From Rhodobacterales bacterium (GTDB taxonomy: Bacteria > Pseudomonadota > Alphaproteobacteria > Rhodobacterales > Rhodobacteraceae), in NCBI GenBank assembly GCA_002747035.1, contig PDRZ01000023.1:23575-87574 (forward strand): 64,000 bases of DNA. The letters are read 5' to 3'. Position 1 is the stretch's first letter; each line of letters starts with the position of its first letter. Both the position numbers and the translations under genes were made by a program. This document shows positions 19,213-29,435 of this stretch, piece after piece. The notes under the pieces are model-generated. The model searched no databases. It saw only the letters and a program-made list of their open reading frames with translations, and was not told the origin of the DNA.

Positions 19213-19929
19213 ATGAAAAAAGTCTATCCCAATGCCGCGGCCGCCCTGGATGGGCTGTTGCATGACGGCATGTTCATCGCCTCGGGCGGATTTGGCCTTT
19301 GCGGCATCCCCGAACTGTTGCTACAGGCGATCAAGGACGCCGGGACCAAGGATCTGACCTTTGCCTCCAACAATGCGGGCGTGGATGATTTCGGGATCGG
19401 CATCCTGCTTCAGACCAGGCAGGTCAAGAAAATGATCAGCTCGTATGTCGGTGAAAACGCGGAATTCATGCGCCAATACCTGTCGGGCGAACTTGAGCTT
19501 GAATTCAACCCGCAGGGCACGCTGGCCGAACGGATGCGTTCGGGCGGCTGCGGCATTCCCGGTTTTTACACCCGCACCGGCGTGGGCACGGTGATTGCCG
19601 AAGGCAAAGAGCACAAGGAATTCCCCACCGGCCCCGGTGGCGCAGCCGAAACCTATATCATGGAAGAAGGGATCTTTGCGGATCTGTCGATCGTCAAAGC
19701 CTGGAAGGCGGATGAAACCGGCAACCTCGTGTTCCGCAAAACCGCCCGCAACTTCAACCCGCCGGCGGCCATGTGCGGTAAAACCTGCGTGGTCGAGGTC
19801 GAGGAAATCGTGCCCACCGGCTCGCTGGACCCCGACAACATCCACTTGCCCGGCATCTATGTCCATCGCATTATCCAGGGCGAGCATGAAAAGCGGATCG
19901 AACAGCGCACCACGCGCCCTGCCGCGTAA
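19213..19929 (+). CDS. scoA: 3-oxoacid CoA-transferase subunit A
   Basis: Alpha subunit of a ketoacid CoA-transferase (succinyl-CoA:acetoacetate type), which activates acetoacetate for thiolysis and carbon use. The 238 residues begin KKVYPNAAAALDGLLHDGM and contain the oxyanion/CoA loop GGFGLCGIPE and NNAGVDDFGIG. AGGGAGA precedes the ATG. Subunit B is 250 bases further on, with a small gene in between. The preceding 185 bases contain the topA terminator and presumably the promoter. Confidence 0.95.
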   Translation: MKKVYPNAAAALDGLLHDGMFIASGGFGLCGIPELLLQAIKDAGTKDLTFASNNAGVDDFGIGILLQTRQVKKMISSYVGENAEFMRQYLSGELELEFNPQGTLAERMRSGGCGIPGFYTRTGVGTVIAEGKEHKEFPTGPGGAAETYIMEEGIFADLSIVKAWKADETGNLVFRKTARNFNPPAAMCGKTCVVEVEEIVPTGSLDPDNIHLPGIYVHRIIQGEHEKRIEQRTTRPAA

Positions 19930-19944
19930 CGTTTGGAGGCCAGT

Positions 19945-20178
19945 ATGGACCGTGAAGAAGCATTGAAACGCCGCGCCGATCTGATCGAAAACCGAGCCGG
20001 GGACTACGTCCACCGGGCCAAACGCATGGTGCTGGACGTGTTCGGTGTCGAAGCCTCCAAGGAGCAATCCACGCTGACCGTCCAACTGGCCACCGCCATG
20101 ATCCAACTCGAAGCAGCCGAGCTGAACGCCGCCTCGCTTCGCAGAATTGCCAAATCCATTGACGAGAAAGGGGCGTAA
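19945..20178 (+). CDS. Small helical protein between the CoA-transferase subunits
   Basis: Seventy-seven residues, strongly charged, predicted to be two long helices ([18 protein letters not shown] and [21 protein letters not shown]). A clear GGAGG lies five bases before the ATG. It starts 15 bases after scoA and ends 4 bases before scoB, so it is part of the same transcript. I recognise no domain. The position suggests a role linked to the CoA-transferase or to ketone-body use, but that is inference. Coding status is supported by the ribosome site, tight spacing and normal codon use. Confidence 0.8.
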   Translation: MDREEALKRRADLIENRAGDYVHRAKRMVLDVFGVEASKEQSTLTVQLATAMIQLEAAELNAASLRRIAKSIDEKGA

Positions 20179-20182
20179 GCAC

Positions 20183-20809
20183 ATGCCTTGGGACCGCAAC
20201 CAAATGGCCGCTCGGGCCGCACAGGAACTTGAAGACGGCTGGTACGTGAACCTCGGGATTGGTATCCCGACGCTGGTCAGCAACTATATCCCGGAAGGGA
20301 TCGAAGTAACCCTGCAATCCGAAAACGGGATGCTGGGCATGGGGCCATTCCCGGTTGAGGGGGAGGAGGATGCCGACCTGATCAACGCGGGCAAGCAGAC
20401 GATCACCGAATTGCCGCAAACCGCCTATTTCGATAGCGCGCAAAGCTTTGGAATGATCCGTGGCGGCAAAATCGCCATGGCAATTCTGGGCGCGATGGAA
20501 GTGGCACAGAACGGCGACCTGGCCAACTGGATGATCCCCGGCAAGCTGGTCAAGGGCATGGGCGGTGCCATGGACCTTGTTGCAGGCGTGGGCCGGGTTG
20601 TGGTGGTCATGGACCATTGCAACAAGAAGGGCGAAACCAAGGTGTTGAAGGAATGCACCCTGCCGTTGACCGGCAAAGGCGTTGTGGACCGCATCATCAC
20701 CGACCTTGGCGTGCTGGACGTGACCCACAAGGGGCTGCACATCGCCGAACTGGCACCCGGTGTGACCCGCGAAGAAATGATCGCCAAGACGGATGCCGAA
20801 ATCGTCTGA
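20183..20809 (+). CDS. scoB: 3-oxoacid CoA-transferase subunit B
   Basis: Beta subunit of the CoA-transferase; it carries the catalytic glutamate, seen as Glu47 in [10 protein letters not shown]. The 208 residues have the expected [11 protein letters not shown] start and [19 protein letters not shown] core. The ATG at 20183 lies four bases after the small upstream gene. A perfect 18-base-pair terminator follows the stop by about 20 bases, closing the operon. Confidence 0.96.
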   Translation: MPWDRNQMAARAAQELEDGWYVNLGIGIPTLVSNYIPEGIEVTLQSENGMLGMGPFPVEGEEDADLINAGKQTITELPQTAYFDSAQSFGMIRGGKIAMAILGAMEVAQNGDLANWMIPGKLVKGMGGAMDLVAGVGRVVVVMDHCNKKGETKVLKECTLPLTGKGVVDRIITDLGVLDVTHKGLHIAELAPGVTREEMIAKTDAEIV

Positions 20810-20829
20810 GCACGTTCATGTGACGGAAT

Positions 20830-20868
20830 GAAAAACGGCCCGCCTGAAAATCAGGCGGGCCGTTTTTC
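20830..20868 (+). terminator. Bidirectional terminator after scoB
   Basis: A perfect 18-base-pair stem with an AAA loop: GAAAAACGGCCCGCCTGA pairs with TCAGGCGGGCCGTTTTTC. It has A-tracts and T-tracts on both sides, so it can end scoB transcription and also transcripts coming from parC. Confidence 0.9.
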
Positions 20869-20893
20869 ATATCGCGGACCCACGCTTTTTATC

Positions 20894-21008
20894 TAAAGCG
20901 TCCTGCCAAAAACCTGACTCACGGGATTTTGGCAGGACGCGCGAAACACACAAATGTCGCGCTGCGTTCGCCCTTTTCCTTGACTCAGGTGAAAGGTCGA
21001 ACGCTTTA
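20894..21008 (+). repeat. Composite repeat with TAAAGCG terminal inverted repeats
   Basis: This 115-base element starts TAAAGCG and ends CGCTTTA. Its left part is a hairpin: a perfect 13-base-pair stem (20899-20911 with 20927-20939) around a loop containing CTGACTCACGG. Its right part (20939-21008) is a 70-base module that recurs at 45976-46045 with about 63 of 70 bases identical and, inverted and more diverged, at 45395-45480. The left hairpin is a relative of those at 37870 and 27986 (same TAAAGCGT entry and similar loop, different stem). It lies just downstream of parC, which is transcribed towards it. Confidence 0.75.
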
Positions 21009-21038
21009 AAAACGTATCCCGGTCTTGATGAGAGGCAA

Positions 21039-23390
21039 TCAGGTAAACCGATTGTTGCGTGGGAACCCATAGGGCGGGCGTTTGCCCACTCCCGCGCGTT
21101 TGCCCAGCCATTCGGACATATCCGGCTCGTGACGGGTTTTACCGCCGCCCATTTCCCAGCTCAGCCCCTCATCCCAGTTGAACGTGGTGATATCGGACAG
21201 CCCGCCATCCAGCTCCAACGCGCCCTGACGCCCCCGCGCCATGTTGTATTTCTGAAGCCGCACACCCTTGCCCCGTCCCATCTCGGGCAGTTCGGACAGC
21301 GGGAAGACCAGCAACTTGGCATTCTGGCTCACAATCGCCACGTGGTCGCCCGCCACCGGCAAACAAATCTGTGCTTTGATATCATCCTTGACGTTCAGCA
21401 CCTGCTTGCCGCTCTTGGTCTGGGCCAGCACGTCATCTTCGCCCACCACGAATCCATTGCCCTCGGTCGAGGCGACCAGCAATTTCCGCCCGGGCTGGTG
21501 AAGGAACAGGTCCACGATCTCGGCCTCGTTGGGCAAATCAACCATCAACCGTACCGGCTCGCCCATCCCCCGTCCGCCCGGCAGGTTGGCCGCCGACAGC
21601 GTATAAAACCGTCCGTTCGATCCCATCAGCAACAACCGGTCCGTGGTTTCGGCATGGAAGATGAAACGCGGCCCGTCGCCATCCTTGAATTTCAATTCGC
21701 GGGTCAGGTCAATATGCCCCGACATGGCGCGGATCCACCCCATTTTCGAACAGACAACCGTGATGGGTTCCTTTTCGATCATGGCTTCCAGCGGCACCTC
21801 TTCGGCCTCAACCGCTTCGGCAAATTGCGTGCGGCGCTCGCCGCCTTCGAAGGATCGGCCAAAGGTTTTGCGCGCCTCTTTCAACTGATCGCCGATACGG
21901 TCCCATTGCAGGCCCTCATCCTCCAGAAGATCCTCAAGATCGGCCCGTTCCATCATCAGTTCATCGCGCTCACGGACCAGCTCCATTTCCTCAAGCCGAC
22001 GCAATGACCGCAAGCGCATGTTCAGGATCGCATCCGCCTGAACCTCGGTCAGCCCGTCTTCTCCCCCCCCCGCAGGCGACAGGTAATCCGCCTCGGACGT
22101 GGCGCGCACGAAATCGCGCCCCCAGTCTTCACGCATCAACGCGGCCTTGGGATCATCGTCATACCGGATGATGTCGATCACCCGATCCAGGTTCAGGAAG
22201 GCCACGATAAACCCTTCCAGCACCTCCAACCGGTGGTCGATCTTTTCCATCCGGTGGCGGGACCGGCGGATCAAAACATCACGGCGGAAATCAAGGAAAG
22301 CGCGCAGCACCTCCTTCATCGAACACACCTTGGGCGTGACCCCGTCGATCAACACGTTCATGTTAAGCGAGAACCGCGTTTCGAAATCCGAGTTACGGAA
22401 CAGGAGGTTCATCAAAACATCCGGGTCCACATTCTTGGATTTCGGCTCCAGGATCACCCGAATATCTTCAGCGCTTTCATCACGAATATCAGCCAGGATC
22501 GGGACCTTCTTGGTCTGGATCAGCTCGGCCACCTTTTCGATCAGCTTGGATTTCTGCACCTGATACGGAATTTCGGTGACAACAATCTGCCACTGGCCGC
22601 GACCAAGGTCCTCAACCTCCCATTTCGCACGCAACCGGAACGATCCCCGCCCCGTGCGATAGGCGTTGGCGATACTGTCGCGCGGCTCGACGATGACGCC
22701 GCCAGTTGGAAAATCGGGGCCTGGCACATAGTTCAACAGCGTGTCGTCGCGCGCATCCGGGGTCTTGATCAGATGCAGGCAGGCGTTGATCAGCTCTTCG
22801 ATATTATGGGGCGGAATATTGGTGGCCATCCCCACCGCGATCCCACTGGACCCATTGGCCAGCAGGTTGGGAAAGGTCGCGGGCAATACGGCCGGTTCTT
22901 CCAGCCGCCCGTCATAGTTGGGCCGGTAATCCACCGCGTTTTCGTTCAACCCGTCCAGCATGGCCTCGGCCACGATGGTCATCCGCGCCTCGGTATACCG
23001 GCTGGCCGCCGGGTTATCGCCGTCGATATTGCCGAAATTGCCCTGGCCATCGACCAGAGGGTAGCGCACGTTGAAATCCTGGGCCAAACGCGCCATCGCG
23101 TCATAGATCGCCGCATCGCCGTGAGGGTGGAAATCCCCCATCGTGTCACCGCTGATCTTGGCGGATTTCAAAAACCCCCCCGAAGCGGAGAGCCGCAGCC
23201 GGTTCATGGCATAGAGAATGCGCCGATGCACCGGCTTCAACCCGTCCCGCGCATCAGGAAGCGCGCGGTGCATGATGGTGCTTAGCGCATAGGTCAGATA
23301 CCTTTCACCAATCGCTCGGCGCAAAGGTTCGGCAAGCTCAGTGCCGCCATCATCTTGGGGTGTCTCGGGATCATCCAGCAAATCGCTCAT
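21039..23390 (-). CDS. parC: DNA topoisomerase IV subunit A
   Basis: The cutting subunit of topoisomerase IV, which separates linked daughter chromosomes. From ATG 23390 it is 783 residues. The catalytic tyrosine is Tyr132 in AASRYTEARMT; the quinolone-region helix reads HPHGDAAIYDAMARLAQ. The C-terminal part is a beta-propeller region as in ParC rather than the GyrA box type, since no GyrA box is seen. An ATG seven codons upstream is possible; neither start has a strong ribosome site. parE is not in the window. The composite repeat begins about 30 bases past its stop codon. Confidence 0.93.
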   Translation of the reverse strand: MSDLLDDPETPQDDGGTELAEPLRRAIGERYLTYALSTIMHRALPDARDGLKPVHRRILYAMNRLRLSASGGFLKSAKISGDTMGDFHPHGDAAIYDAMARLAQDFNVRYPLVDGQGNFGNIDGDNPAASRYTEARMTIVAEAMLDGLNENAVDYRPNYDGRLEEPAVLPATFPNLLANGSSGIAVGMATNIPPHNIEELINACLHLIKTPDARDDTLLNYVPGPDFPTGGVIVEPRDSIANAYRTGRGSFRLRAKWEVEDLGRGQWQIVVTEIPYQVQKSKLIEKVAELIQTKKVPILADIRDESAEDIRVILEPKSKNVDPDVLMNLLFRNSDFETRFSLNMNVLIDGVTPKVCSMKEVLRAFLDFRRDVLIRRSRHRMEKIDHRLEVLEGFIVAFLNLDRVIDIIRYDDDPKAALMREDWGRDFVRATSEADYLSPAGGGEDGLTEVQADAILNMRLRSLRRLEEMELVRERDELMMERADLEDLLEDEGLQWDRIGDQLKEARKTFGRSFEGGERRTQFAEAVEAEEVPLEAMIEKEPITVVCSKMGWIRAMSGHIDLTRELKFKDGDGPRFIFHAETTDRLLLMGSNGRFYTLSAANLPGGRGMGEPVRLMVDLPNEAEIVDLFLHQPGRKLLVASTEGNGFVVGEDDVLAQTKSGKQVLNVKDDIKAQICLPVAGDHVAIVSQNAKLLVFPLSELPEMGRGKGVRLQKYNMARGRQGALELDGGLSDITTFNWDEGLSWEMGGGKTRHEPDMSEWLGKRAGVGKRPPYGFPRNNRFT

Positions 23391-23573
23391 GTTGCGTGGT
23401 TTAATCATCACGCTGGCGCAGGTAAAGCGTCGCGCTCCATTGATGCGTTAATTTTTACAACTTTCCCCCCGGGACTTTTTCCGAGAATCGGATATAGAGG
23501 GCAGGTGAGACAACTGATTAGATATTTGCCGTGTGTTTCTGGGTAACCGGTGCGGTAATTAGGAGATTTGCGC

Positions 23574-24290
23574 ATGTGGCGCCTGATTGTGGTGACCTTC
23601 GGGTTTCTTGGATTTGCATTTTATCAAATGAGCGGCGGGGCCGAATATGTCCCTGCCCCCGGATCGCTACAGGCTGCGGCCATCGCCAAAAAGGACAGGG
23701 CTGAATTCGAAGCCGCGTTGCAGGCCGATCTTGAAAAACGGCTGGCCGCCGAACGTGCCGAACGTCAGGCGCGTATCACACTCGCCTCGCACGCCCCCGC
23801 AGCGGCCCCCACCGTCAACACCGTCAACACCGCCACGGTGACCAGAGCGAGCCTCACCGAAACGGTCCCGGCCTCGATCAAGGATACGGCCAAACGCGCA
23901 ACCCTGACCTTTGTGGCCGGGTCCGCCGACCCGTTGACCGGAGACACAGCAGACACAGCCGCACCCGTGCCGACCAAGTCTGAGCTGCCGATCGTGTCGA
24001 TCGACAACGCCAAGGTTCAGGACCTGATCGCCGCCTCCATGTCCAGCCACAAGACCAGAGAAAACGCCAAAAGGCTGACCGCAGCCGGGGAAGATTTTCG
24101 CAAGGTCATTAAAGGCCGTGTGAACCTGCGCCAGGGTCCGGGCACCACGTATAACGTGGTCAGCAAACTGACCCAAGGGACCGAGGTCGTGATCCTGCAC
24201 AATGACGGCGGTGGCTGGGTCAAACTGCGCACCCTCGACGAGGGGCGCGTGGGGTGGATGGCGGATTACCTTCTGACGGCGGCAAAATAA
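23574..24290 (+). CDS. Membrane-anchored SH3b-domain protein
   Basis: A 238-residue protein with an N-terminal membrane helix or uncleaved signal (about 3-22), a charged helix likely to form a coiled coil (KKDRAEFEAALQADLEKRLA and onward to about residue 75), a Thr/Ala/Pro-rich linker, and a C-terminal bacterial SH3 domain (about 170-236) with the classic GRVNLRQGPGTTYNVV start and GWMADYLL end. AGGAG lies eight bases ahead of the ATG. SH3b domains usually bind peptidoglycan, so a periplasmic cell-wall role is likely; the specific function is unknown. It is divergent from parC. Confidence 0.9.
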   Translation: MWRLIVVTFGFLGFAFYQMSGGAEYVPAPGSLQAAAIAKKDRAEFEAALQADLEKRLAAERAERQARITLASHAPAAAPTVNTVNTATVTRASLTETVPASIKDTAKRATLTFVAGSADPLTGDTADTAAPVPTKSELPIVSIDNAKVQDLIAASMSSHKTRENAKRLTAAGEDFRKVIKGRVNLRQGPGTTYNVVSKLTQGTEVVILHNDGGGWVKLRTLDEGRVGWMADYLLTAAK

Positions 24291-24405
24291 TTCCACTGCC
24301 CCCTTTCTTATAAAGGATCCTTTGCGTACTCCCTTGGGGAACAGGTCGGCCCACACCGGGACCCGCCGACACTCAAACCGACACTCAACCGGGGGGGCGC
24401 GAAAA

Positions 24406-25236
24406 ATGAACGGCAAATCCATTCTGATCACCGGGTGTTCTTCGGGTATCGGCTATGACGCGGCACATGGGCTTCGCGCACGGGGCTGGCGGGTTTTCGC
24501 GGCCTGTCGCAAGGAAGAGGATTGCGCCCGCCTTGCCGGAGAAGGGTTAGAGACCGTTCACATGGACATGACGGATGCGCAAAGCATCCGCATCGCGCTG
24601 GACGAGGTTCTGCACGCCACCGGGGGTACGCTGGACGCCCTGTATAACAATGCCGCTTTCGCCCTGCCCGGCGCGGTCGAAGATCTGCCCACCGATGGGC
24701 TGCGCGCGGTATTCGAAGCCAATGTCTTTGGTCTGCATGAATTGACCCGCGCCGTAATCCCGGTGATGCGGGCACAGGGGCATGGGCGGATCATCAACTG
24801 TTCTTCGGTGCTTGGCATGGTGGTATTGGGGGGACGCGGGGCCTATGCGGCGACGAAATTCGCGCTGGAGGGGCTGACCGACACGCTGCGTATCGAAATG
24901 CGCGATACGCCGATCCACGTGATCACCCTGGCCCCCGGCCCGATCACATCCAAAATCCGCGAAAACTCGATCCCCCATTTCGAACGATGGATTGACTGGA
25001 AAAACAGCCCCCGGCGCGCGCAATACGAAGAAAAGCTCCTTGCGCGTCTTTATGAGGATCGCGATCAGGACCGGTTCGAACTTCCGGCCTCAGCCGTCAC
25101 CGCGAAACTGATCCACGCGCTGGAAAGCCCACGCCCCCGGCCCCGGTATCATGTGACCACACCCACCTACCTGATGGATGTGTTGCGCAGGGTCTTGCCA
25201 ACCCGGACGCTGGATTGGCTGGTTTCCAAGGGGTAA
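24406..25236 (+). CDS. Short-chain dehydrogenase/reductase
   Basis: A 276-residue classical SDR. The cofactor loop is TGCSSGIG (9-16), NNAA follows at 81-84, and the catalytic set is Ser133/134, Tyr147 and Lys151 (YAATK). The C-terminal extension ([20 protein letters not shown]) is like that of SDRs acting on lipids or steroid-like alcohols in proteobacteria. The substrate is unknown. AT-poor sequence with a GCGCGAAAA stretch precedes the ATG and the ribosome site is weak. Confidence 0.9.
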   Translation: MNGKSILITGCSSGIGYDAAHGLRARGWRVFAACRKEEDCARLAGEGLETVHMDMTDAQSIRIALDEVLHATGGTLDALYNNAAFALPGAVEDLPTDGLRAVFEANVFGLHELTRAVIPVMRAQGHGRIINCSSVLGMVVLGGRGAYAATKFALEGLTDTLRIEMRDTPIHVITLAPGPITSKIRENSIPHFERWIDWKNSPRRAQYEEKLLARLYEDRDQDRFELPASAVTAKLIHALESPRPRPRYHVTTPTYLMDVLRRVLPTRTLDWLVSKG

Positions 25237-25312
25237 GGGTGCATCTCCCCTTGACCTTCCCGTGACTGGAACCCCTATGTCAAAGGTGACCGCCGCAGGA
25301 AAGATCCCCGCC

Positions 25313-27829
25313 ATGACCACCACCGTCACCCCAGACACCACAGGCAACGAAATCTCCTTTACCCTGGACGGACTAAGCTGTGCCGGATGCGTGGGCCGCG
25401 CCGAAAAGGCCCTGCGTGCGGTTAAGGGGGTGACAAGCGCCGACATCAACCTTGCCAGTGAAAAGGCAACGGTACGCATGACCGCCCCGGCAGAGGCGGG
25501 CGGTCTGGCCAAGGCGCTCTCCGACGCCGGATACCCCGCCCGCATTGCAACGGTATCGTTAGACGTGGACGGGCTCAACTGCGCCGGATGCGCCGGGCGA
25601 TCTTCGCGGGCGATGGCGGCACTGCCGGGCGTGATCGAGGCCCAGGTGAACCTGGCCACAGAACGCGCCACGGTCACCTGCCTGGACCAGTCGCTTGCGC
25701 CTGTCGATCTGGCCCGCGCCTCCTCTGAGGCGGGCTATCCGGCGCGGGTTCAACCCGCCGAGGCACCCCGAGAGGTCGAAGACCGAAGGGAAGACGAGGC
25801 GGCGCAGCTCTTGCGCGCAGCCCTTCTGGCCGCGTTCCTCGCCCTGCCCGTCGTGGTCCTTGAAATGGGCGGGCACATGGTGCCCCGTTTCCACCATTGG
25901 GTCATGCACATGATCGGCACCCAAACCAGCTGGAGTCTGCAATGCGCCCTGACAACGGCCGTCCTTTTCGGTCCCGGGCGGCGCTTCTTTGCCCTCGGCC
26001 TGCCCGCCCTGCGCCGCCGCGCGCCGGATATGAACAGCCTCGTTGCCATAGGCACCGGCGCGGCCTACGGGTTTTCCCTGCTGGCCACTTTTGCGCCCTC
26101 ACTGCTGCCCTCGGGAAGCGTCAATGTCTATTACGAAGCGGCTGCGGTGATTGTCGTCCTGATCCTGGTGGGTCGCTACCTGGAGGCCCGCGCCAAGGGC
26201 AAAACCGGCGCGGCAATCCGCTCCTTGCTCAAGCTCCATGTGAAAAACGCCACGGTGCTGCGCAAGGGGGCCGAAGTTGCCCTGCCCACCGAACAGATTG
26301 CGCTTGGTGATATCGTGCTGGTCCGCCCCGGAGAACGACTGCCCGTGGATGGCGAAGTGACCAGGGGCCAATCTCACGTGGATGAAGCCATGATCACCGG
26401 GGAACCAGTCCCCGTCGCCAAAACCACCGGGGACAGGGTCACCGGCGGGACCGTAAACACCACCGGCGCACTGGAATTTCGCGCCACGCGGATCGGGGCG
26501 GATACGACACTGGCCCAGATCCTGCGCATGGTGGAACAGGCACAGGCCGCCAAGCTGCCAATCCAGGGCCTGGTGGACCGCATCACCCTGTGGTTCGTGC
26601 CTGCGGTCATGGGTATTGCCGGGTTGACCGTGGTGATCTGGCTGCTGTTTGGACCCTCTCCGGTGCTGGGTCACGCACTTGTTGCCGGGGTTTCGGTGCT
26701 GATCATCGCCTGCCCCTGTGCCATGGGGCTGGCCACGCCCACGTCGATCATGGTGGGCACCGGGCGCGCGGCCCAACTGGGTGTGCTGTTCCGCAAAGGC
26801 GACGCGCTGCAATCGCTTCAGGGGGTCAAAACCGTGGCCTTTGACAAAACCGGCACGCTGACCCTTGGCCAGCCGACGCTGACCGACTTTCTCCCGGTTG
26901 AGGGGCAGGACCGCGCTTACCTCCTCCGTCTCGCCGGAGCGGTTGAGGCCCTGTCGGAACATCCCGTCGCCCGGGCCATCACCAGCGCCGCACAAGCCGC
27001 ACAAAAGGCCGGGGATTTGCCCAAGGCCACCGCGTTCCGGTCCCATACCGGGCTTGGCGCTTCGGCTCAGATCGAAGGCCACGCGGTCCTGATCGGCTCG
27101 TCCCGGCTGATGGCGCAGAATGGGATCGACACCTCCGCCCTGTCACAAGCCGCACAGGCGCTGGCTGCAAACGGAAAAACCCCGCTCTGGATGGCCGTGG
27201 ACGGGGCGCTTGCCGCCGCCATCGCCGTATCGGACCCGTTGAAACCCTCCTCTCGCATGGCATTGGAATCCCTGCACAATATGGGAATCAAAACCGCGAT
27301 GATCACCGGCGATGCGCCCGAAACAGCCCACGCCATCGCCGCGCAGGCCGGGATAGACCACGTCGTCGCCGGGGTGATGCCCGAAGGCAAGGTCGCGGCC
27401 CTGGACGGCCTCTCGGGGCCGGTGGCCTTTGTCGGCGATGGCATCAACGACGCCCCGGCCCTGGCCCATGCGGATGTGGGCATCGCGATTGGAACCGGCA
27501 CCGATGTTGCCATCCAGGCGGCAGACGTGGTGTTGATCGGGGGCGACCTCGCGCGCGTCGTGGATGCCTTCACCCTGTCCCGCGCAACCCTGCGCAATAT
27601 CCGCCAGAACCTGTTCTGGGCCTTTGTCTATAACATTGCGCTGATCCCTGTGGCCGCGGGTCTGCTCTACCCTCTGTTCGGGCTTCAGTTTTCACCGGTC
27701 TTTGGGGCTGCGGCCATGGCGCTGTCCTCGGTCTTCGTTCTGACCAACGCCCTGCGCCTGCGCTTTGTCGCCACAACAAACCCCGCTCCCGACCTTGCCA
27801 CAGCGCAGCCAAACCCCGCGAAACCGTGA
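25313..27829 (+). CDS. copA: Cu(I)-exporting P1B-type ATPase
   Basis: Pumps monovalent copper out of the cytosol. Two N-terminal metal-binding domains carry CAGC motifs (Cys23/Cys26 and Cys90/Cys93). The membrane CPC motif is [13 protein letters not shown], the phosphorylated aspartate is in DKTGTLT, the nucleotide domain has SEHPVARAI, and the hinge is [10 protein letters not shown]; two closing membrane helices have the [11 protein letters not shown] and [15 protein letters not shown] signatures of Cu(I) pumps. The start at 25313 follows AGGAAAG; an ATG at 25277 with a nearer GGA is equally possible. No cueR regulator or copper chaperone gene is adjacent. Confidence 0.94.
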   Translation: MTTTVTPDTTGNEISFTLDGLSCAGCVGRAEKALRAVKGVTSADINLASEKATVRMTAPAEAGGLAKALSDAGYPARIATVSLDVDGLNCAGCAGRSSRAMAALPGVIEAQVNLATERATVTCLDQSLAPVDLARASSEAGYPARVQPAEAPREVEDRREDEAAQLLRAALLAAFLALPVVVLEMGGHMVPRFHHWVMHMIGTQTSWSLQCALTTAVLFGPGRRFFALGLPALRRRAPDMNSLVAIGTGAAYGFSLLATFAPSLLPSGSVNVYYEAAAVIVVLILVGRYLEARAKGKTGAAIRSLLKLHVKNATVLRKGAEVALPTEQIALGDIVLVRPGERLPVDGEVTRGQSHVDEAMITGEPVPVAKTTGDRVTGGTVNTTGALEFRATRIGADTTLAQILRMVEQAQAAKLPIQGLVDRITLWFVPAVMGIAGLTVVIWLLFGPSPVLGHALVAGVSVLIIACPCAMGLATPTSIMVGTGRAAQLGVLFRKGDALQSLQGVKTVAFDKTGTLTLGQPTLTDFLPVEGQDRAYLLRLAGAVEALSEHPVARAITSAAQAAQKAGDLPKATAFRSHTGLGASAQIEGHAVLIGSSRLMAQNGIDTSALSQAAQALAANGKTPLWMAVDGALAAAIAVSDPLKPSSRMALESLHNMGIKTAMITGDAPETAHAIAAQAGIDHVVAGVMPEGKVAALDGLSGPVAFVGDGINDAPALAHADVGIAIGTGTDVAIQAADVVLIGGDLARVVDAFTLSRATLRNIRQNLFWAFVYNIALIPVAAGLLYPLFGLQFSPVFGAAAMALSSVFVLTNALRLRFVATTNPAPDLATAQPNPAKP

Positions 27830-27888
27830 CATGAACATCAAGCACGTCTCCATCCAAACCGGCCTGCGCGCCAGACCCATCCGGTATT

Positions 27889-27986
27889 ACGTTGAACCAG
27901 CGTGATGTGGAAACGCTGCGCAATACAGTAGGGATGTAGGTGTTTCCGGCTATTGCTGTGATCCAACAATAACCGGAAACGCTTTA
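27889..27986 (-). repeat. 98-base TAAAGCG hairpin repeat, copy overlapping the dctM stop
   Basis: On the minus strand this begins TAAAGCG, forms a long hairpin (27942-27955 pairs with 27967-27980) with loop TTGGATCACAG, and continues with a segment shared with 37870-37967. The two copies agree at about 86 of 98 positions and are in opposite orientation. Several stem differences keep pairing. The first three bases are the TAA stop of dctM. Confidence 0.8.
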
Positions 27987-29432
27987 ATTCCCATAGGCCA
28001 CCGCAGGCAACCACGTGGTCAGTTCGGGAAAGAAGAACACGATCGCCAACCCGGTCAGCTGTAGCAACACGAACGGGATCACACCGCGATAGATATGGCC
28101 CAGCGTGATTGACGGCGGGCACACCCCTTTCAGGTAGAACAGCGCGAACCCGACAGGTGGCGTCAGGAACGACGTCTGTAACGTCACCGCCACAAGGATC
28201 GCGAACCACACCACCGACGGATTATCCACGATACCATACCCGTCCACCGGCAACTCAAGCCCAAGGATCACCGGCAACATCAGCGGCATGATGATCAAGG
28301 TGATCTCGATCCAGTCCAGCAGGAACCCGAGCAGGAAGATAATGAACAGGATGAACAACACCACCACGTAAGGGTTGTCAAAGCTGCCCAGCACAAGGTT
28401 TTCAATAATCTCATCCCCGCCAAACCGGCGCAGAACGAAAGCAAAGAAATTGGCGGCGATGAAAATCCCCACGATATACCCGGCCGTGTTCAGCGTCTGG
28501 CGCATCACATCCTTGAACACGGTAAAGTTCAGGTTGCGCGACGCCAGCGCCAACCCGGTCGCGCCCAGCGCACCCAGACCCGAGGCCTCGGTCGGGGTGG
28601 CGATGCCGAAAAAGATCGACCCCAGCACCAGAAGAACCAGCAACATGGGCGGCACCACGGATTTCAGAACCTCAAGAATGATGGCAAAGCTCACCGGTTC
28701 GCGGTCTTCGGGCACCGGCATCGCTTCGGGTTTGATCAGGCCATAGATGATGATGAACACGATATATAGCGTGCCCAGCAACAGCCCCGGGAACAGCGCC
28801 CCCATGAACAGATCGCCCAGCGAAATCGCCAACTGGTCCGACATGATCACCAACATGATCGACGGCGGGATCAGAATACCCAACGTCCCCGACGCGGCAA
28901 TCGTGCCCGTGGCAATCGGCTTGGCATAATTCTGCGCCATCATCGTCGGAATGCCCATAACGCCCAGCAACACGACCGACGCCCCGATCACCCCCGTGGA
29001 CGCGGCCAGAATGATCCCGATCACCATGACAGTCAGTGCCAGACCGCCCTTGAGCGCACCAAACAGGACCTGCATGGACTTCATCATGCGCTGCGCAACA
29101 CCGGATTGATCCAGCATCAGCCCCATGAAGATAAACATCGGCAGCGCAACCAGAACCGGGTTCTTGATGATCCCACCAAAGAACCGCCCCGAATTGACAA
29201 ACATCTTCTTGTAGGTGATGCCGGTGCGGTCAAACTCGATATATTCCCCGATCAGCTTGCGATAGGGGTCCAGCATATGTTCGCCAATCAGCGAAAAGAT
29301 CAGCGACACCCCAACCAGCGCAAACACCACCGGGATCCCGCGAAACAACATCACGATGAACACGATGAACATGGCCAGAACCATCCATTGGTTCAAATCC
29401 ATGACCGCCCCCATAACAGACAGAATTCCCAT
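27984..29432 (-). CDS. dctM: TRAP transporter large permease (DctM)
   Basis: The 482-residue, roughly 12-helix subunit that moves solute with a sodium gradient in tripartite ATP-independent transporters. Family features include FIFMGLMLDQSGVAQRMM, STGVIGASVVLLGVMGIPTMM, GTLGILIPPSIMLVIM and FLTPPVGFALFYLKG. It starts three bases after the dctQ stop. Its TAA stop coincides with the start of the TAAAGCG repeat. Together with dctQ and dctP it forms one uptake system. Confidence 0.96.
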   Translation of the reverse strand: MGILSVMGAVMDLNQWMVLAMFIVFIVMLFRGIPVVFALVGVSLIFSLIGEHMLDPYRKLIGEYIEFDRTGITYKKMFVNSGRFFGGIIKNPVLVALPMFIFMGLMLDQSGVAQRMMKSMQVLFGALKGGLALTVMVIGIILAASTGVIGASVVLLGVMGIPTMMAQNYAKPIATGTIAASGTLGILIPPSIMLVIMSDQLAISLGDLFMGALFPGLLLGTLYIVFIIIYGLIKPEAMPVPEDREPVSFAIILEVLKSVVPPMLLVLLVLGSIFFGIATPTEASGLGALGATGLALASRNLNFTVFKDVMRQTLNTAGYIVGIFIAANFFAFVLRRFGGDEIIENLVLGSFDNPYVVVLFILFIIFLLGFLLDWIEITLIIMPLMLPVILGLELPVDGYGIVDNPSVVWFAILVAVTLQTSFLTPPVGFALFYLKGVCPPSITLGHIYRGVIPFVLLQLTGLAIVFFFPELTTWLPAVAYGN

Positions 29433-29435
29433 GAC

